Source: a virus. From it: a stretch of DNA of 53,474 bases. Below the pieces are notes generated by a model. It searched no databases and was not told where the DNA came from. It saw only the letters and a list, made by a program, of their open reading frames with translations. Made by a program: the position numbers and the translations under genes. The DNA is taken from the IMG/VR virus record IMGVR_UViG_3300025131_010455, positions 1 through 53,474 of that record. One strand, given 5' to 3'. Positions 36,861-45,256 of the stretch are shown here, one piece after another; within the stretch, counting starts at the first letter, position 1, and each line of letters opens with the position of its first letter.

Positions 36861-37546
36861 TAAAGCATTCCTTCCATAAAACAGAATTCTATATTTTCTC
36901 TTTCACTGGATAAAAAATCTTTTAAACTCTCAGACATGTCCTTGTTTAAATAATTTCTATCCCACTCGCATGCATGATATACAATTTCAGTTTTTTCAGA
37001 AAACTCCAAAGGATCAAATGGAGGATTACATGTTGCGTATACAATCTTATCAAACTCTTCTTCATGTGGAAATCTCGGAGAAAAGGTTAAGATTTTTATA
37101 TTATTTTTTTTAGAGGCATTGATTGCATCTTTAGACATCTTCCACGCAGGAGGTCTGAAAATAGGTTTAAATGTATTATGAAGATCTGCAGCTTCTGCTA
37201 TCTTGAACATCATCTTAAATAAACTATCAGCATTTTGAAAATTAATTTTTTTAAATTCATCATTATTGGAGACACCTGGAATTCCATGATGGTAACCATG
37301 ATATCCAAGTTCAAAATTTTCCGAAGGTAATTGTTTCAAGGTTTCACAAAAATCTGAAAAATGATTTATGAAAAGAGGTCCTTTTGTTGCTGTGTTGCCA
37401 ACTGTTCTCCAATAAGCCATGGGAACGAATAAAGTAAATTTAATCTGTTCATATTCTTCTATAAGCTCATAACATCGCTCCAAAACTTTAACTGAAGATA
37501 GAGGATGAGGAGACACATCATCGATGCTTATGTTAACCATGTACAT
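36860..37546 (-). CDS. Polysaccharide deacetylase (NodB-like)
   Basis: 228 residues. The family motifs are visible: NISIDDVSPHP (catalytic Asp-Asp pair), FELGYHGYHHG (two His of the metal site) and FRPPAWKMSKDAI. These place it in carbohydrate esterase family 4-like enzymes that remove N- or O-acetyl groups. There is no signal peptide, so it acts in the cytoplasm, probably on a sugar precursor or glycolipid. It overlaps the upstream glycosyltransferase by 14 bases. An AAGGG site favours ATG 37546 over the nearby ATG 37540. Confidence 0.85.
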   Translation of the reverse strand: MYMVNISIDDVSPHPLSSVKVLERCYELIEEYEQIKFTLFVPMAYWRTVGNTATKGPLFINHFSDFCETLKQLPSENFELGYHGYHHGIPGVSNNDEFKKINFQNADSLFKMMFKIAEAADLHNTFKPIFRPPAWKMSKDAINASKKNNIKILTFSPRFPHEEEFDKIVYATCNPPFDPLEFSEKTEIVYHACEWDRNYLNKDMSESLKDFLSSERENIEFCFMEGML

Positions 37547-38453
37547 GTTCTATTACCCTTATATATTCTTCTATTATATCGTTAATTGTACATGCATAGT
37601 TCATTGTTTTTTCTTTATATTTATTATAGCTGTTTTTAATCTCTTGAATGCACGCAATCATTTGCTCAAAGTTGTCGTACCCTAATCCATATTCACTGCA
37701 ATAATTTAATATGCTACCTCCGTTATTGTGATAAATAACAGGAATACCGGCTGCCAATGCTTCTAGGACATGATTTGCGCCTGCTTCTTCTTCTGACGCT
37801 GTTAAATATATATCATGTTTAGAAAGTAGGTTTGCTAAAAAATCATTATCTCCTGTAGCTTCTACACAATTAACATTTTTAAAGTTACAGTCTTTGGGCA
37901 TGCGACCTACAAAAGTAAAAGAAATATCTTTGTGTTCACCTATATAATCGTCAAATAGCTTATAATACTTAAACCCTTTTTTTGGATTTGTTGACCAATG
38001 ATGGGTCACAACGCTCAGTGTTTCATTTAAATTGTTGTTCTTTTTATATTTATGAAACACATTCAAAGGTGCGTTATGAATAACGCTAAAATTTTGCCCC
38101 TTGTAGTCTAAATATTCTTTAGCCCATTCGCTAGGAAAAATTAAATAGTCTGATAAATCGACAGCACGTGCAACAAGATTAGTTAGTTCTGGTTTACCAT
38201 GTGTGCCAAGATCCCCAACCCTTTGAATTATTTTTGTATGAGGATGGGCAATTTTATAATTTAAAATGTGTCGATACCACTCGCTAAATTCATTTGGTCG
38301 AGGATCAAAGCAAAAAATTAAATCGATGTTTTCCTCTAACGTAAACACAACTTGATGTTCTAGCTTTGTCAAAGATTCAAACAAATTGGTTACAACCTTA
38401 TTACCACCGCCCCATGGGCCATGTACAGGTCTTCTGTTTAAATAAATTTTCAT
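37533..38453 (-). CDS. Glycosyltransferase family 4-like (GT-B)
   Basis: 306 residues. The start MKIYLNRRPVHGPWGGGNKV with VVTNLFESL is a typical GT4 N terminus with a Gly-rich loop. The C-terminal donor domain has SVVTHHWSTNPKKGFKYY, FTFVGRMP and the characteristic YLTASEEEAGANHVLEALAAG, with the E-x7-E pattern. It transfers a sugar to a lipid- or protein-linked glycan. ATG 38453 overlaps the epimerase stop (ATGA), better than the open-frame start at 38474. Confidence 0.87.
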   Translation of the reverse strand: MKIYLNRRPVHGPWGGGNKVVTNLFESLTKLEHQVVFTLEENIDLIFCFDPRPNEFSEWYRHILNYKIAHPHTKIIQRVGDLGTHGKPELTNLVARAVDLSDYLIFPSEWAKEYLDYKGQNFSVIHNAPLNVFHKYKKNNNLNETLSVVTHHWSTNPKKGFKYYKLFDDYIGEHKDISFTFVGRMPKDCNFKNVNCVEATGDNDFLANLLSKHDIYLTASEEEAGANHVLEALAAGIPVIYHNNGGSILNYCSEYGLGYDNFEQMIACIQEIKNSYNKYKEKTMNYACTINDIIEEYIRVIEHVHG

Positions 38454-39406
38454 TTTTTTTCTTGTATATACCAAGCTATAGTTTCATAAAGTCCCTCATT
38501 TAGCCCTACAAATTTATGTTCACCAATATATTTTTTTAATTTGTTGATGTCCGGTTGTCTTTTCAGGGTATCATAATCTCTTTCTGGTAAATAAGCTGGA
38601 TTGTATTCCTTATTTAATATTTGATTAATTGTTTTGGCTAAATATTCTATGGTGACTTCTTCATCATTGCCAATGTTTATTATTTCATTGTCAGACATGT
38701 CGATAAGTCTTACAACAGCTTCAACATGATCTTCTACAAAACAAAAGCTTCTTGTGTGTTTACCAGTGCCTATTATAGTAAATCGCTCCTGAGAATGAGC
38801 TTTTCTTATAAATTCGGGTACGACTTGGCCATATTTTGTTACGTCCATTCTAGGTCCGTATGTATTGAATATTCTTAAAATAACATAACTTATATTTTTT
38901 TGTTTACAAAAATGTTTAACATAAAAATCACCCAAAGCTTTTGAAGATGCATAGCTATCTCTGTCAGAATAAACATTTAAAAGAATGTGGTGTTCTTCCG
39001 GTGTTGGAGTTGGCGGATTATTCCCATATACTTCAGAAGAAGATGCATAAAGTATTTTTTTAACCCTGCTGTTTGGGTGATCGCATGCAGCCAAAATTGT
39101 TTGCGTCATGGCTACATTATCATCGAACACTTTATATGGTATGTCATAAAAATACTGAGTGCCATTAATAGCAGCGTAATGAAATACTATTTCTGGTAGA
39201 TGAGTTGTCATTATATCTTTTAGAGTGTGTAAGTCCTTCGAAACATCGCATGCATAAAAATAAAAATTATCATGTTCCGGCAAATTTTCTATTTTGCCTC
39301 TAAAAAAATTATCCACTCCGATAACTTTATAGCCATGAGCCAATAATTTATCGCATAAATGACTACCTAAAAAGCCTGCCGCACCGGTAACTAAAACACA
39401 TTTCAC
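38450..39406 (-). CDS. Extended SDR sugar-nucleotide enzyme, UDP-glucuronate decarboxylase-like
   Basis: 318 residues. Motifs: VTGAAGFLGSHLCDKLL (NAD binding), VDNFFRGKIENL, ASSSEVYGNNP, YASSK (Tyr near 151) and RIFNTYGPRMDVTKYGQVVPEF. The last segment and the overall pattern are those of UDP-xylose synthase and dTDP-glucose 4,6-dehydratase relatives. Because a UDP-sugar dehydrogenase lies directly upstream with a 4-base overlap, conversion of UDP-glucuronate to UDP-xylose is the favoured inference. The start is GTG 39406 within a GTGA overlap. Confidence 0.85.
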   Translation of the reverse strand: MKCVLVTGAAGFLGSHLCDKLLAHGYKVIGVDNFFRGKIENLPEHDNFYFYACDVSKDLHTLKDIMTTHLPEIVFHYAAINGTQYFYDIPYKVFDDNVAMTQTILAACDHPNSRVKKILYASSSEVYGNNPPTPTPEEHHILLNVYSDRDSYASSKALGDFYVKHFCKQKNISYVILRIFNTYGPRMDVTKYGQVVPEFIRKAHSQERFTIIGTGKHTRSFCFVEDHVEAVVRLIDMSDNEIINIGNDEEVTIEYLAKTINQILNKEYNPAYLPERDYDTLKRQPDINKLKKYIGEHKFVGLNEGLYETIAWYIQEKK

Positions 39407-40203
39407 TCTTCTCGCATCCCTTTAAAAACTGTTGTCTTATATTTAGAGTTTTCTTCTAATAACATTTTAAAAAAATCTACATTTAAGCTTTTTCTTTTGA
39501 CCAATGCTGCAATAGTTCTAGTGTCTTTGGGTAGGCATGGGCCGCCGAAGCCTCTAAGATCTTCGTCACAACTCAGATAAACATCGTTGATGTGCTCTCT
39601 TTGTACAATTGTATTTTTTATTTTTGTATAATCTGCGCCGTTTGCCTTACAAACTTCATAAAAGCTATTTGCAAATGTCACTAGTGTTGCATTGTAAACG
39701 TTGTTAAAGTATTTTACGAACTCTGCTTCTAGAGGAGGCAGTTGTATAAACTTTTGTGGATAATTTCCATGAATTTTTTTAAGTTTTTCATATACTGCAG
39801 TGTTGTCAGTGCCTATAACACACAAGTCGTGATTGTCAACAAAATCTTCAAGTGCACATCTCTCCCTTAGAAATTCAGGTACAAAACAAAATTCTAAATT
39901 TGGATAAATATTTGATAGATTATTAATTGTACCCGGAGTAACCGTTGATTTTATAGCGATAACGCCTTGATAATTAAGCTCGTTTAAATCACCGACAACA
40001 GACTCAACTATATCAACATTGCATTCTCCGCTCTCTCTAGAAGGTGTAGGCACACAAATAAAGCAAACATCAGTCTCAAGTACGCTTTCAATTGTAGAAC
40101 CATCATACTTTACGTCGTGCGCAGACATATTGTGTTCTAGGCGCCTTAAGCTCTCATAAACCGCGCTGCCGACGATACCAATACCTACAACACCTATGTT
40201 CAT
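39403..40203 (-). CDS. Short UDP-sugar 6-dehydrogenase-like protein (second copy)
   Basis: 266 residues. Rossmann motif VGIGIVGSAV, VCFICVPTP, KSTVTPGT, VPEFLRER, the AEFVKYFNNVYNA helix and GFGGPCLPKD (catalytic Cys near 221) identify the UDP-glucose dehydrogenase family. As in the first copy (26165-27013), the C-terminal domain is absent. The two copies differ widely in sequence and are not a recent duplication. Coupled to the decarboxylase-like gene by a GTGA overlap and to the next glycosyltransferase gene by ATGA. The product would be a uronic acid nucleotide. Confidence 0.86.
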   Translation of the reverse strand: MNIGVVGIGIVGSAVYESLRRLEHNMSAHDVKYDGSTIESVLETDVCFICVPTPSRESGECNVDIVESVVGDLNELNYQGVIAIKSTVTPGTINNLSNIYPNLEFCFVPEFLRERCALEDFVDNHDLCVIGTDNTAVYEKLKKIHGNYPQKFIQLPPLEAEFVKYFNNVYNATLVTFANSFYEVCKANGADYTKIKNTIVQREHINDVYLSCDEDLRGFGGPCLPKDTRTIAALVKRKSLNVDFFKMLLEENSKYKTTVFKGMREE

Positions 40204-41129
40204 TTGTTACCCTCTCTAATGGTTTTTGTAAACAAATCTACATATTCATCAACTAATATGTTCATGTCATACGTTTTAACGTTATTATAACAAATCTCTA
40301 CGTCGTTGTTAACTGGAATATAAAACTCTTTTGGCATGTCGACTATACAATTCTTATTTAATATAGCAGTTGCCATCCCAACATCTCTAGATACAATTGG
40401 TATCTGCATAGCAGAAGCTTCCAAAATTGCTTGTGGGCCACCTTCAACTCTAGAGGCAACAATATAAAGATCACAGCATGCATACATGTCCCTTAATGTC
40501 TCTGTCGGCGCCATTTCTATAAAATGAAAATTAATTTTTTCTTCTTTAAGTCGCTTAATAACATACTGGCGGCGCCAACCTCCAAGTAAAACAAACAAGT
40601 TTTGTTTGTCAATCTTTTTAATCGTTTCAACAAAAAGATCGGGCCCTTTACACAACTTGGGGCTAGCCAAGTCGGAGCCTTCAGTATCTCTCTGAAAACT
40701 TCCCACAACATACGCATCAGAGGGGATATTAAATTTTTTTCTAGTTTTTAGTTTGTCAGCCGGCTGCCATATGCTTGAATTGTACCAATACCCAATCACA
40801 TCTATTGGCTTCGTTGTCAATTGAGAAATGAATTCTTTAGTCTTTTGACAAGGAGTGTGGTATTGATCAACGAACCGATCTCTCTCTTTAAAATCTCGCA
40901 ATGAAGCTTCTGTAAATTTTTCAGGGACTATATGATGAATTGTCATAACCACTTTTTTTTCAACAAGAAGCTTAACCGGCACGTGCCTCCATAACCATGG
41001 ACTAATTATCCACAATAAATCTGCCTCTGTCGGATTATCTGTATGGTATTCAGGTTTTAAACTCTTCCATTCTTTGATAATTCTGTCGAGAATCCAATTT
41101 TCTCTTGGTGCTAGTGAAAAAACCTTCAT
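40200..41129 (-). CDS. Glycosyltransferase family 4-like (GT-B)
   Basis: 309 residues. The donor domain has VGSFQRDTEGSD, NLFVLLGGWRRQYV and the ending YIVASRVEGGPQAILEASAM, a typical retaining GT4 E-x7-E pattern. The N-terminal half is variable, with TIHHIVPEKFTEASL. It lacks membrane segments. It starts at ATG 41129, one base before the stop of the next upstream methyltransferase gene, and ends with an ATGA overlap into the dehydrogenase gene. Confidence 0.87.
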   Translation of the reverse strand: MKVFSLAPRENWILDRIIKEWKSLKPEYHTDNPTEADLLWIISPWLWRHVPVKLLVEKKVVMTIHHIVPEKFTEASLRDFKERDRFVDQYHTPCQKTKEFISQLTTKPIDVIGYWYNSSIWQPADKLKTRKKFNIPSDAYVVGSFQRDTEGSDLASPKLCKGPDLFVETIKKIDKQNLFVLLGGWRRQYVIKRLKEEKINFHFIEMAPTETLRDMYACCDLYIVASRVEGGPQAILEASAMQIPIVSRDVGMATAILNKNCIVDMPKEFYIPVNNDVEICYNNVKTYDMNILVDEYVDLFTKTIREGNK

Positions 41130-41130
41130 A

Positions 41131-41940
41131 TCAATACTTTAATTGCCACAATCTAGTTCCAGCAGGGTCTTGTTCAGGAGGCATGCCACCAATTAAATCA
41201 AAATTAAATTTTATAATTTCATAATATTGTTCCCTTTCGAGCGCTGCGGAGAGTAAATCACATCCAAGTTCCTCATTTGGATCGTGTTCGTGCTTGATAA
41301 AGTTTTCAACTAGCACCCCTTTAGAATTCATTTGCTTCATTAAATTAGCTAATACTCTCATGGGACTTGGAATATGCTCAAGTACTTCAAAAATTATTGC
41401 AATATCAATTTTTTTATCATATATTGGAAGTGTATTTGGTTTAACTGGTTTTACATATATGTTAACATTCTCTAGTTCTCTACTTTCTTTTAACTTGTTC
41501 AAGCGCCAATTTCCAAAAATCAAATGTTCGCAGCCATCAACATCCGTTAGCGATATATCCACATTAACATCTTGCTTTACCATATTGCAAAGCGAAAAAG
41601 AAAAAGGCGCTACCCCGCACCCATACTCGCAAATATGTATATCATCCTTTATGAACGGTTTCAAAATAGAAAGATGTAAATTTACAAGATCTTGATGCCT
41701 CACACACTGTCTAAATACACTCCATGCACCTTGAGCGATATAAAAATCAAATATATCTTTTTCTGTTTTACGCTCTTTTAGCGCCCAAATATCTTCCATT
41801 GTCATATTGGATACCGGTTCACAAGTTTTTGATCCTGGTAATGAAGGTTTTCTTCCATCTGCGCGTGTACCTAATTTAATTGCTTCTTCCTCAGAAACAT
41901 TATAATATTCGCATAAGTAATTTAACCATTCAAATTGCAT
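41131..41940 (-). CDS. Class I SAM-dependent methyltransferase
   Basis: 269 residues. Motif I is ICEYGCGVAPFSFSL (near residue 100), an acidic residue follows at SLTDVDGCE, and the post-motif DIAIIFEVLEHIPSPMRVL (EVLEH) is typical of glycan and small-molecule O-methyltransferases. The N-terminal 80 residues are an additional helical region with NVSEEEAIKLGTRADGRKPS. The acceptor is probably a hydroxyl on the glycan, inferred from context. Well-separated start with no overlap. Confidence 0.85.
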   Translation of the reverse strand: MQFEWLNYLCEYYNVSEEEAIKLGTRADGRKPSLPGSKTCEPVSNMTMEDIWALKERKTEKDIFDFYIAQGAWSVFRQCVRHQDLVNLHLSILKPFIKDDIHICEYGCGVAPFSFSLCNMVKQDVNVDISLTDVDGCEHLIFGNWRLNKLKESRELENVNIYVKPVKPNTLPIYDKKIDIAIIFEVLEHIPSPMRVLANLMKQMNSKGVLVENFIKHEHDPNEELGCDLLSAALEREQYYEIIKFNFDLIGGMPPEQDPAGTRLWQLKY

Positions 41941-41961
41941 TTTTTATTCCTTCTATAGTTT

Positions 41962-42834
41962 TTATTTTTGAAATGTAAACAATGTTGTACATGTTTTTTC
42001 ACCTACCGTGCCGTCATAAAAAATCCCGGCATCCGGGCGCACGTGCCACACAGGTAAATAATTTAAAAAATAATCAAATCCAAAAGATTTCACCATGTGG
42101 TGAATGCCATGTTTATAAAAATCTTCTTCAAGTAACATATGTTTTTCTTCTTCTGTAACAAACGAACACTTTTCAGGAAAAGAGACACCAGTGCGCGCCT
42201 TATAATTCCCAGGATATATCGAAACATCGAAACAAGGCAAAAGAGTATAACCGGAAATATTTCTGTATGTGGTAATTCGAATCTGTGTTGTCGTATATAA
42301 ACCACTGCGATTATGCAAGGACGCATAGCATTTTTCTGTGCGCACGTGCGTGGATTCAACGTCAGTCGGCTCTGGTGTAAGCTGGCACCAACTAATAAAA
42401 CAATCTTGCTCATAAGAAATGTTTATATACCTGAGCGCATTACGTACAGCTACAGGAAATTGGCTAAGATATTGTATTGGTGGCAATAAAAAATCAACAA
42501 TTACTTTTCCATTGTTTTCAATTGTCTTTTTCAAATTTCTTAAAAAATGATTTTTATCCTTTACAAACACTGTCGTTCTGAAGCAAATAACCAAATCGTA
42601 ATCAGAAATATCCCAATCTTCGTTTATCTCCCAATATTGTGCACCTAAATCAGTTTGAATGTCATATAAATCACTTTTTTCTAAATTGGGACATTTCGTA
42701 ATAACATTTTCTATGAATATATTTGCACTTTGCCAACCCAACCATGCAATGCTTCTAACATTTTTTAAATCAACATTGTCTTGCACATAGGGCGTATATA
42801 AATTTTTCGAAAGTTCATAATCTGAATTGCCCAT
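41962..42834 (-). CDS. Divergent methyltransferase-like protein
   Basis: 290 residues. The N-terminal 150 residues show a class I-like layout: SIAWLGWQSANIFIENV in place of motif I, DLYDIQTDLGAQYWEINEDW, YDLVICFRTTVFV and GKVIVDFLLPP. The Gly-rich loop of a normal SAM site is absent. The C-terminal 140 residues, rich in Tyr, Trp and His, are unlike anything I can name. It shares its central pattern with the 201-residue protein at 36255-36860, so the two may be one small family. Confidence 0.65.
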   Translation of the reverse strand: MGNSDYELSKNLYTPYVQDNVDLKNVRSIAWLGWQSANIFIENVITKCPNLEKSDLYDIQTDLGAQYWEINEDWDISDYDLVICFRTTVFVKDKNHFLRNLKKTIENNGKVIVDFLLPPIQYLSQFPVAVRNALRYINISYEQDCFISWCQLTPEPTDVESTHVRTEKCYASLHNRSGLYTTTQIRITTYRNISGYTLLPCFDVSIYPGNYKARTGVSFPEKCSFVTEEEKHMLLEEDFYKHGIHHMVKSFGFDYFLNYLPVWHVRPDAGIFYDGTVGEKTCTTLFTFQK

Positions 42835-42837
42835 AAC

Positions 42838-43794
42838 CTATATTACTCCGCTAATTTCATTCATAAATCTTTTTGCATATTCTTCATGAGTATATTGAGA
42901 GGCGTATTTTAATCCTTCTTTAACTTTCTTAAGTCTTTCTTCGTCGTTTTTGAGATAAAAACTTAATTTATCTATAATGTGATCATCCGACATTGACATA
43001 TCTATTTCAATTAAAAATTTAGAAAAGTCTTCTTGCTGCTCTCCCGGCATGTCGGCAGCAATTGCTGTTCCGCACATAGGGATTTCTATATATTTTCCAA
43101 ATCTAGACTTGGGTGCACCGCTGCATGTTATACAAATTTTTGCTGAATTTATGGCTTTAGCAAACTCAATTGCATATTTGCCTGTATGAGCGTCGTAATG
43201 AACGCCTCCAGGGTGTGGATATATTCCACACTCATATTTACCATTTATTTTTCTTAATATGTCAACCATTCTTGCGCGCAGCGGATAATGACTTCCCAAT
43301 AGTGATTTATAATATATCGAACCCACAAGAAGCAAATCAATTTGCTTTTTCAATCCATAGTCTTTAAAAACTGTTTGTTCTGCGCTGTGAGGGACGTTTA
43401 TAAATTTAATATCGCTGTCTTTGTATATTTCCTCATATTGTCTCATATCGTTTAAATGATGACATAGTACGATGTCGGCGCCACTTTCATCTATTTCTTT
43501 CCTTGTCCACTTAATATCGTACATTTCATTGTAACGAATACACTTTGTTTGCTTTACCTTGGAAAACTCATTTAACTCTAACGGCTTATAAGCTATTACT
43601 ACATCTGGTTTTTCTTTGCCTGCATATAAAATATCAATATTATCTTGGACTGTTAAACTGTTGTCATAGTTTTCCCAATTTGTTCCAGACCATTTTAATT
43701 CACAAATCTTACCAATGGCTTCTATAGAATGGTACCGGACTCTCGACATCTTCGTAACATACGAATTTTTATCACAAAGAAATAAAACTTTCAC
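42838..43794 (-). CDS. Glycosyltransferase, CgeB/GT-B-like
   Basis: 318 residues. It has an N-terminal VLFLCDKNSYVTKMSRVRYH, then DVVIAYKPLEL, NVPHSAEQTVFKDYG, and DLLLVGSIYYKSLLGSHYPLR, followed by RFGKYIEIPMCGTAIAADMPG. This order is typical of CgeB-like glycosyltransferases (donor domain with a Gly-Thr loop and a conserved Glu). It starts at GTG 43794 with a GTGA overlap with the upstream methyltransferase gene. Its acceptor is unknown. Confidence 0.78.
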   Translation of the reverse strand: MKVLFLCDKNSYVTKMSRVRYHSIEAIGKICELKWSGTNWENYDNSLTVQDNIDILYAGKEKPDVVIAYKPLELNEFSKVKQTKCIRYNEMYDIKWTRKEIDESGADIVLCHHLNDMRQYEEIYKDSDIKFINVPHSAEQTVFKDYGLKKQIDLLLVGSIYYKSLLGSHYPLRARMVDILRKINGKYECGIYPHPGGVHYDAHTGKYAIEFAKAINSAKICITCSGAPKSRFGKYIEIPMCGTAIAADMPGEQQEDFSKFLIEIDMSMSDDHIIDKLSFYLKNDEERLKKVKEGLKYASQYTHEEYAKRFMNEISGVI

Positions 43795-44531
43795 AGAGAT
43801 CTTCTTTCAATTAAAACCTGCCCATAGTCAATATCCTCATCCGGAATTCTACGATCATCAAAAAATATTCTCCTATCCATGATAATAAGCTCTTTATCAA
43901 AATCATCTATTTCATCAATTGCTTTGGCACATTCAATATCTTTTTGTTTTTTCGTTGGAAGATGATAATCATCAAAAAGAAGAAACTTATTAAACTTGCC
44001 TTTAGTGTTTAGCCAATCACATTTTGTAGCTTTATACGTATGGTCGCCATCAATATAAATAAGATCAAATTTCTCATTTAATGATGGTAAAATAGATTGA
44101 GAATAACCTGATAGGTATTGAATTTCATTTGTAAAAAACCATTCTCTTGGAAAAGTATCTTTTAATCTATCTAGATGCTGCTTCGTGTTTTTATCACTAA
44201 ACAATGGATCAATTGTGATAATTTTTCCTCCACCATTTTCTTGTAGGGCCATGGCCGCACAAAAAGTACCGTATCCTCTTCCAAAGCCAATTTCTAAAAA
44301 TGACGTAAGATTATATTTTTTAATCAAACTATAAATAAGCAATCCTCTTTCATAGTTTGGGCGAAAAAAACATCCAACAGATTTATAAAGTGTGCTGTCT
44401 GGAGATCTAGTTTTTTTCGCAGTATATTCACCAATTTGATCAAAGTTGCCCAAATTAAGCTCTTCAAGCGGCATGCCAATTTCTTTGAGTTTTTCTCTAA
44501 TATTAATTTGTCTCATTTTTTTACTACACAT
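43791..44531 (-). CDS. Class I methyltransferase (Methyltransf_24 type)
   Basis: 246 residues. SAM motif I is FLEIGFGRGYGTFCAAMAL, with IITIDPLFSD and DLIYIDGDHTYKATKCDW as the following acidic motifs. This IDGDHTY form is common in enzymes of rhamnosyl and capsular glycan methylation. LLFDDYHLP near the C-terminal third holds a probable metal site. ATG 44531 overlaps the stop of the upstream glycosyltransferase (TAATG), and the gene ends in the GTGA overlap with the CgeB-like gene. Confidence 0.85.
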   Translation of the reverse strand: MCSKKMRQINIREKLKEIGMPLEELNLGNFDQIGEYTAKKTRSPDSTLYKSVGCFFRPNYERGLLIYSLIKKYNLTSFLEIGFGRGYGTFCAAMALQENGGGKIITIDPLFSDKNTKQHLDRLKDTFPREWFFTNEIQYLSGYSQSILPSLNEKFDLIYIDGDHTYKATKCDWLNTKGKFNKFLLFDDYHLPTKKQKDIECAKAIDEIDDFDKELIIMDRRIFFDDRRIPDEDIDYGQVLIERRSL

Positions 44532-45256
44532 TACAAATATTTCCTTTTAAGCTTTTCATATAAAGAATCGGGATGAAAGTTTAAACTTTTATCTACGTTT
44601 GATCTTCGCCACATTTCATTCCACAAGTGAATTCCATAAATTCCTTCATCTTCAAAATCAAACTTATATTCTGGATTGATTAACAAAAACCACTCACACC
44701 CAGCAATTGGACAAAAAGTCTTATATGATTTAACAAACTGCTGAAGATTAAATTTTTCTACCGTTGATTTAACCAACCTGGGACCAATCTCGCCCCAAAC
44801 CAGATTTTCTCTATCTTTAGACATGCACACATCAAAAGCATGCTGTATTGCCGGGCTTCTTTTTGGTGCCTTAATTATGCCGGCATTAATATGTGTATTA
44901 TTTTGTCGGAGAGGTAAAACCTCTTCAGAAGAAAACACGAAAGGAGTATCAAAATCAAACTTTTTTAAACAAACCATGTCGGCGTCAATCCAATATCCGC
45001 CTTTTTCTAAAACTAATTTATATCTAAAATAATTTGAAAACCCTGAAAAGCTTTTATGGTCTTTGTACAAGAAGATCATATCTTCAGGTAATATCTCATT
45101 CCCATCTTTTACAACCACACCATCAGGTATACCTTTAACGTCAGAATAAACATACAAGTGTACGTCATGACCGTGATATACAAAGGAAGACAAGCACAGT
45201 CTTTCCATTGGAGACAGATCATCACCTATCCACAAAGTTTGAATAATGTCACTCAC
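44531..45256 (-). CDS. GT32-type glycosyltransferase
   Basis: 241 residues from the chosen start. It opens MSDIIQTLWIGDDLSPMERL, the usual GT32 N terminus. The DxD region is FRYKLVLEKGGYWIDADMVC, and the C terminus has GIYGIHLWNEMW, also typical of the family (alpha-mannosyl and galactosyl transferases). GTG 45256 has TGGAG about eight bases upstream and overlaps the preceding stop by 8 bases. An upstream GTG at 45289 would give a longer, less typical N terminus. Confidence 0.85.
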   Translation of the reverse strand: MSDIIQTLWIGDDLSPMERLCLSSFVYHGHDVHLYVYSDVKGIPDGVVVKDGNEILPEDMIFLYKDHKSFSGFSNYFRYKLVLEKGGYWIDADMVCLKKFDFDTPFVFSSEEVLPLRQNNTHINAGIIKAPKRSPAIQHAFDVCMSKDRENLVWGEIGPRLVKSTVEKFNLQQFVKSYKTFCPIAGCEWFLLINPEYKFDFEDEGIYGIHLWNEMWRRSNVDKSLNFHPDSLYEKLKRKYL

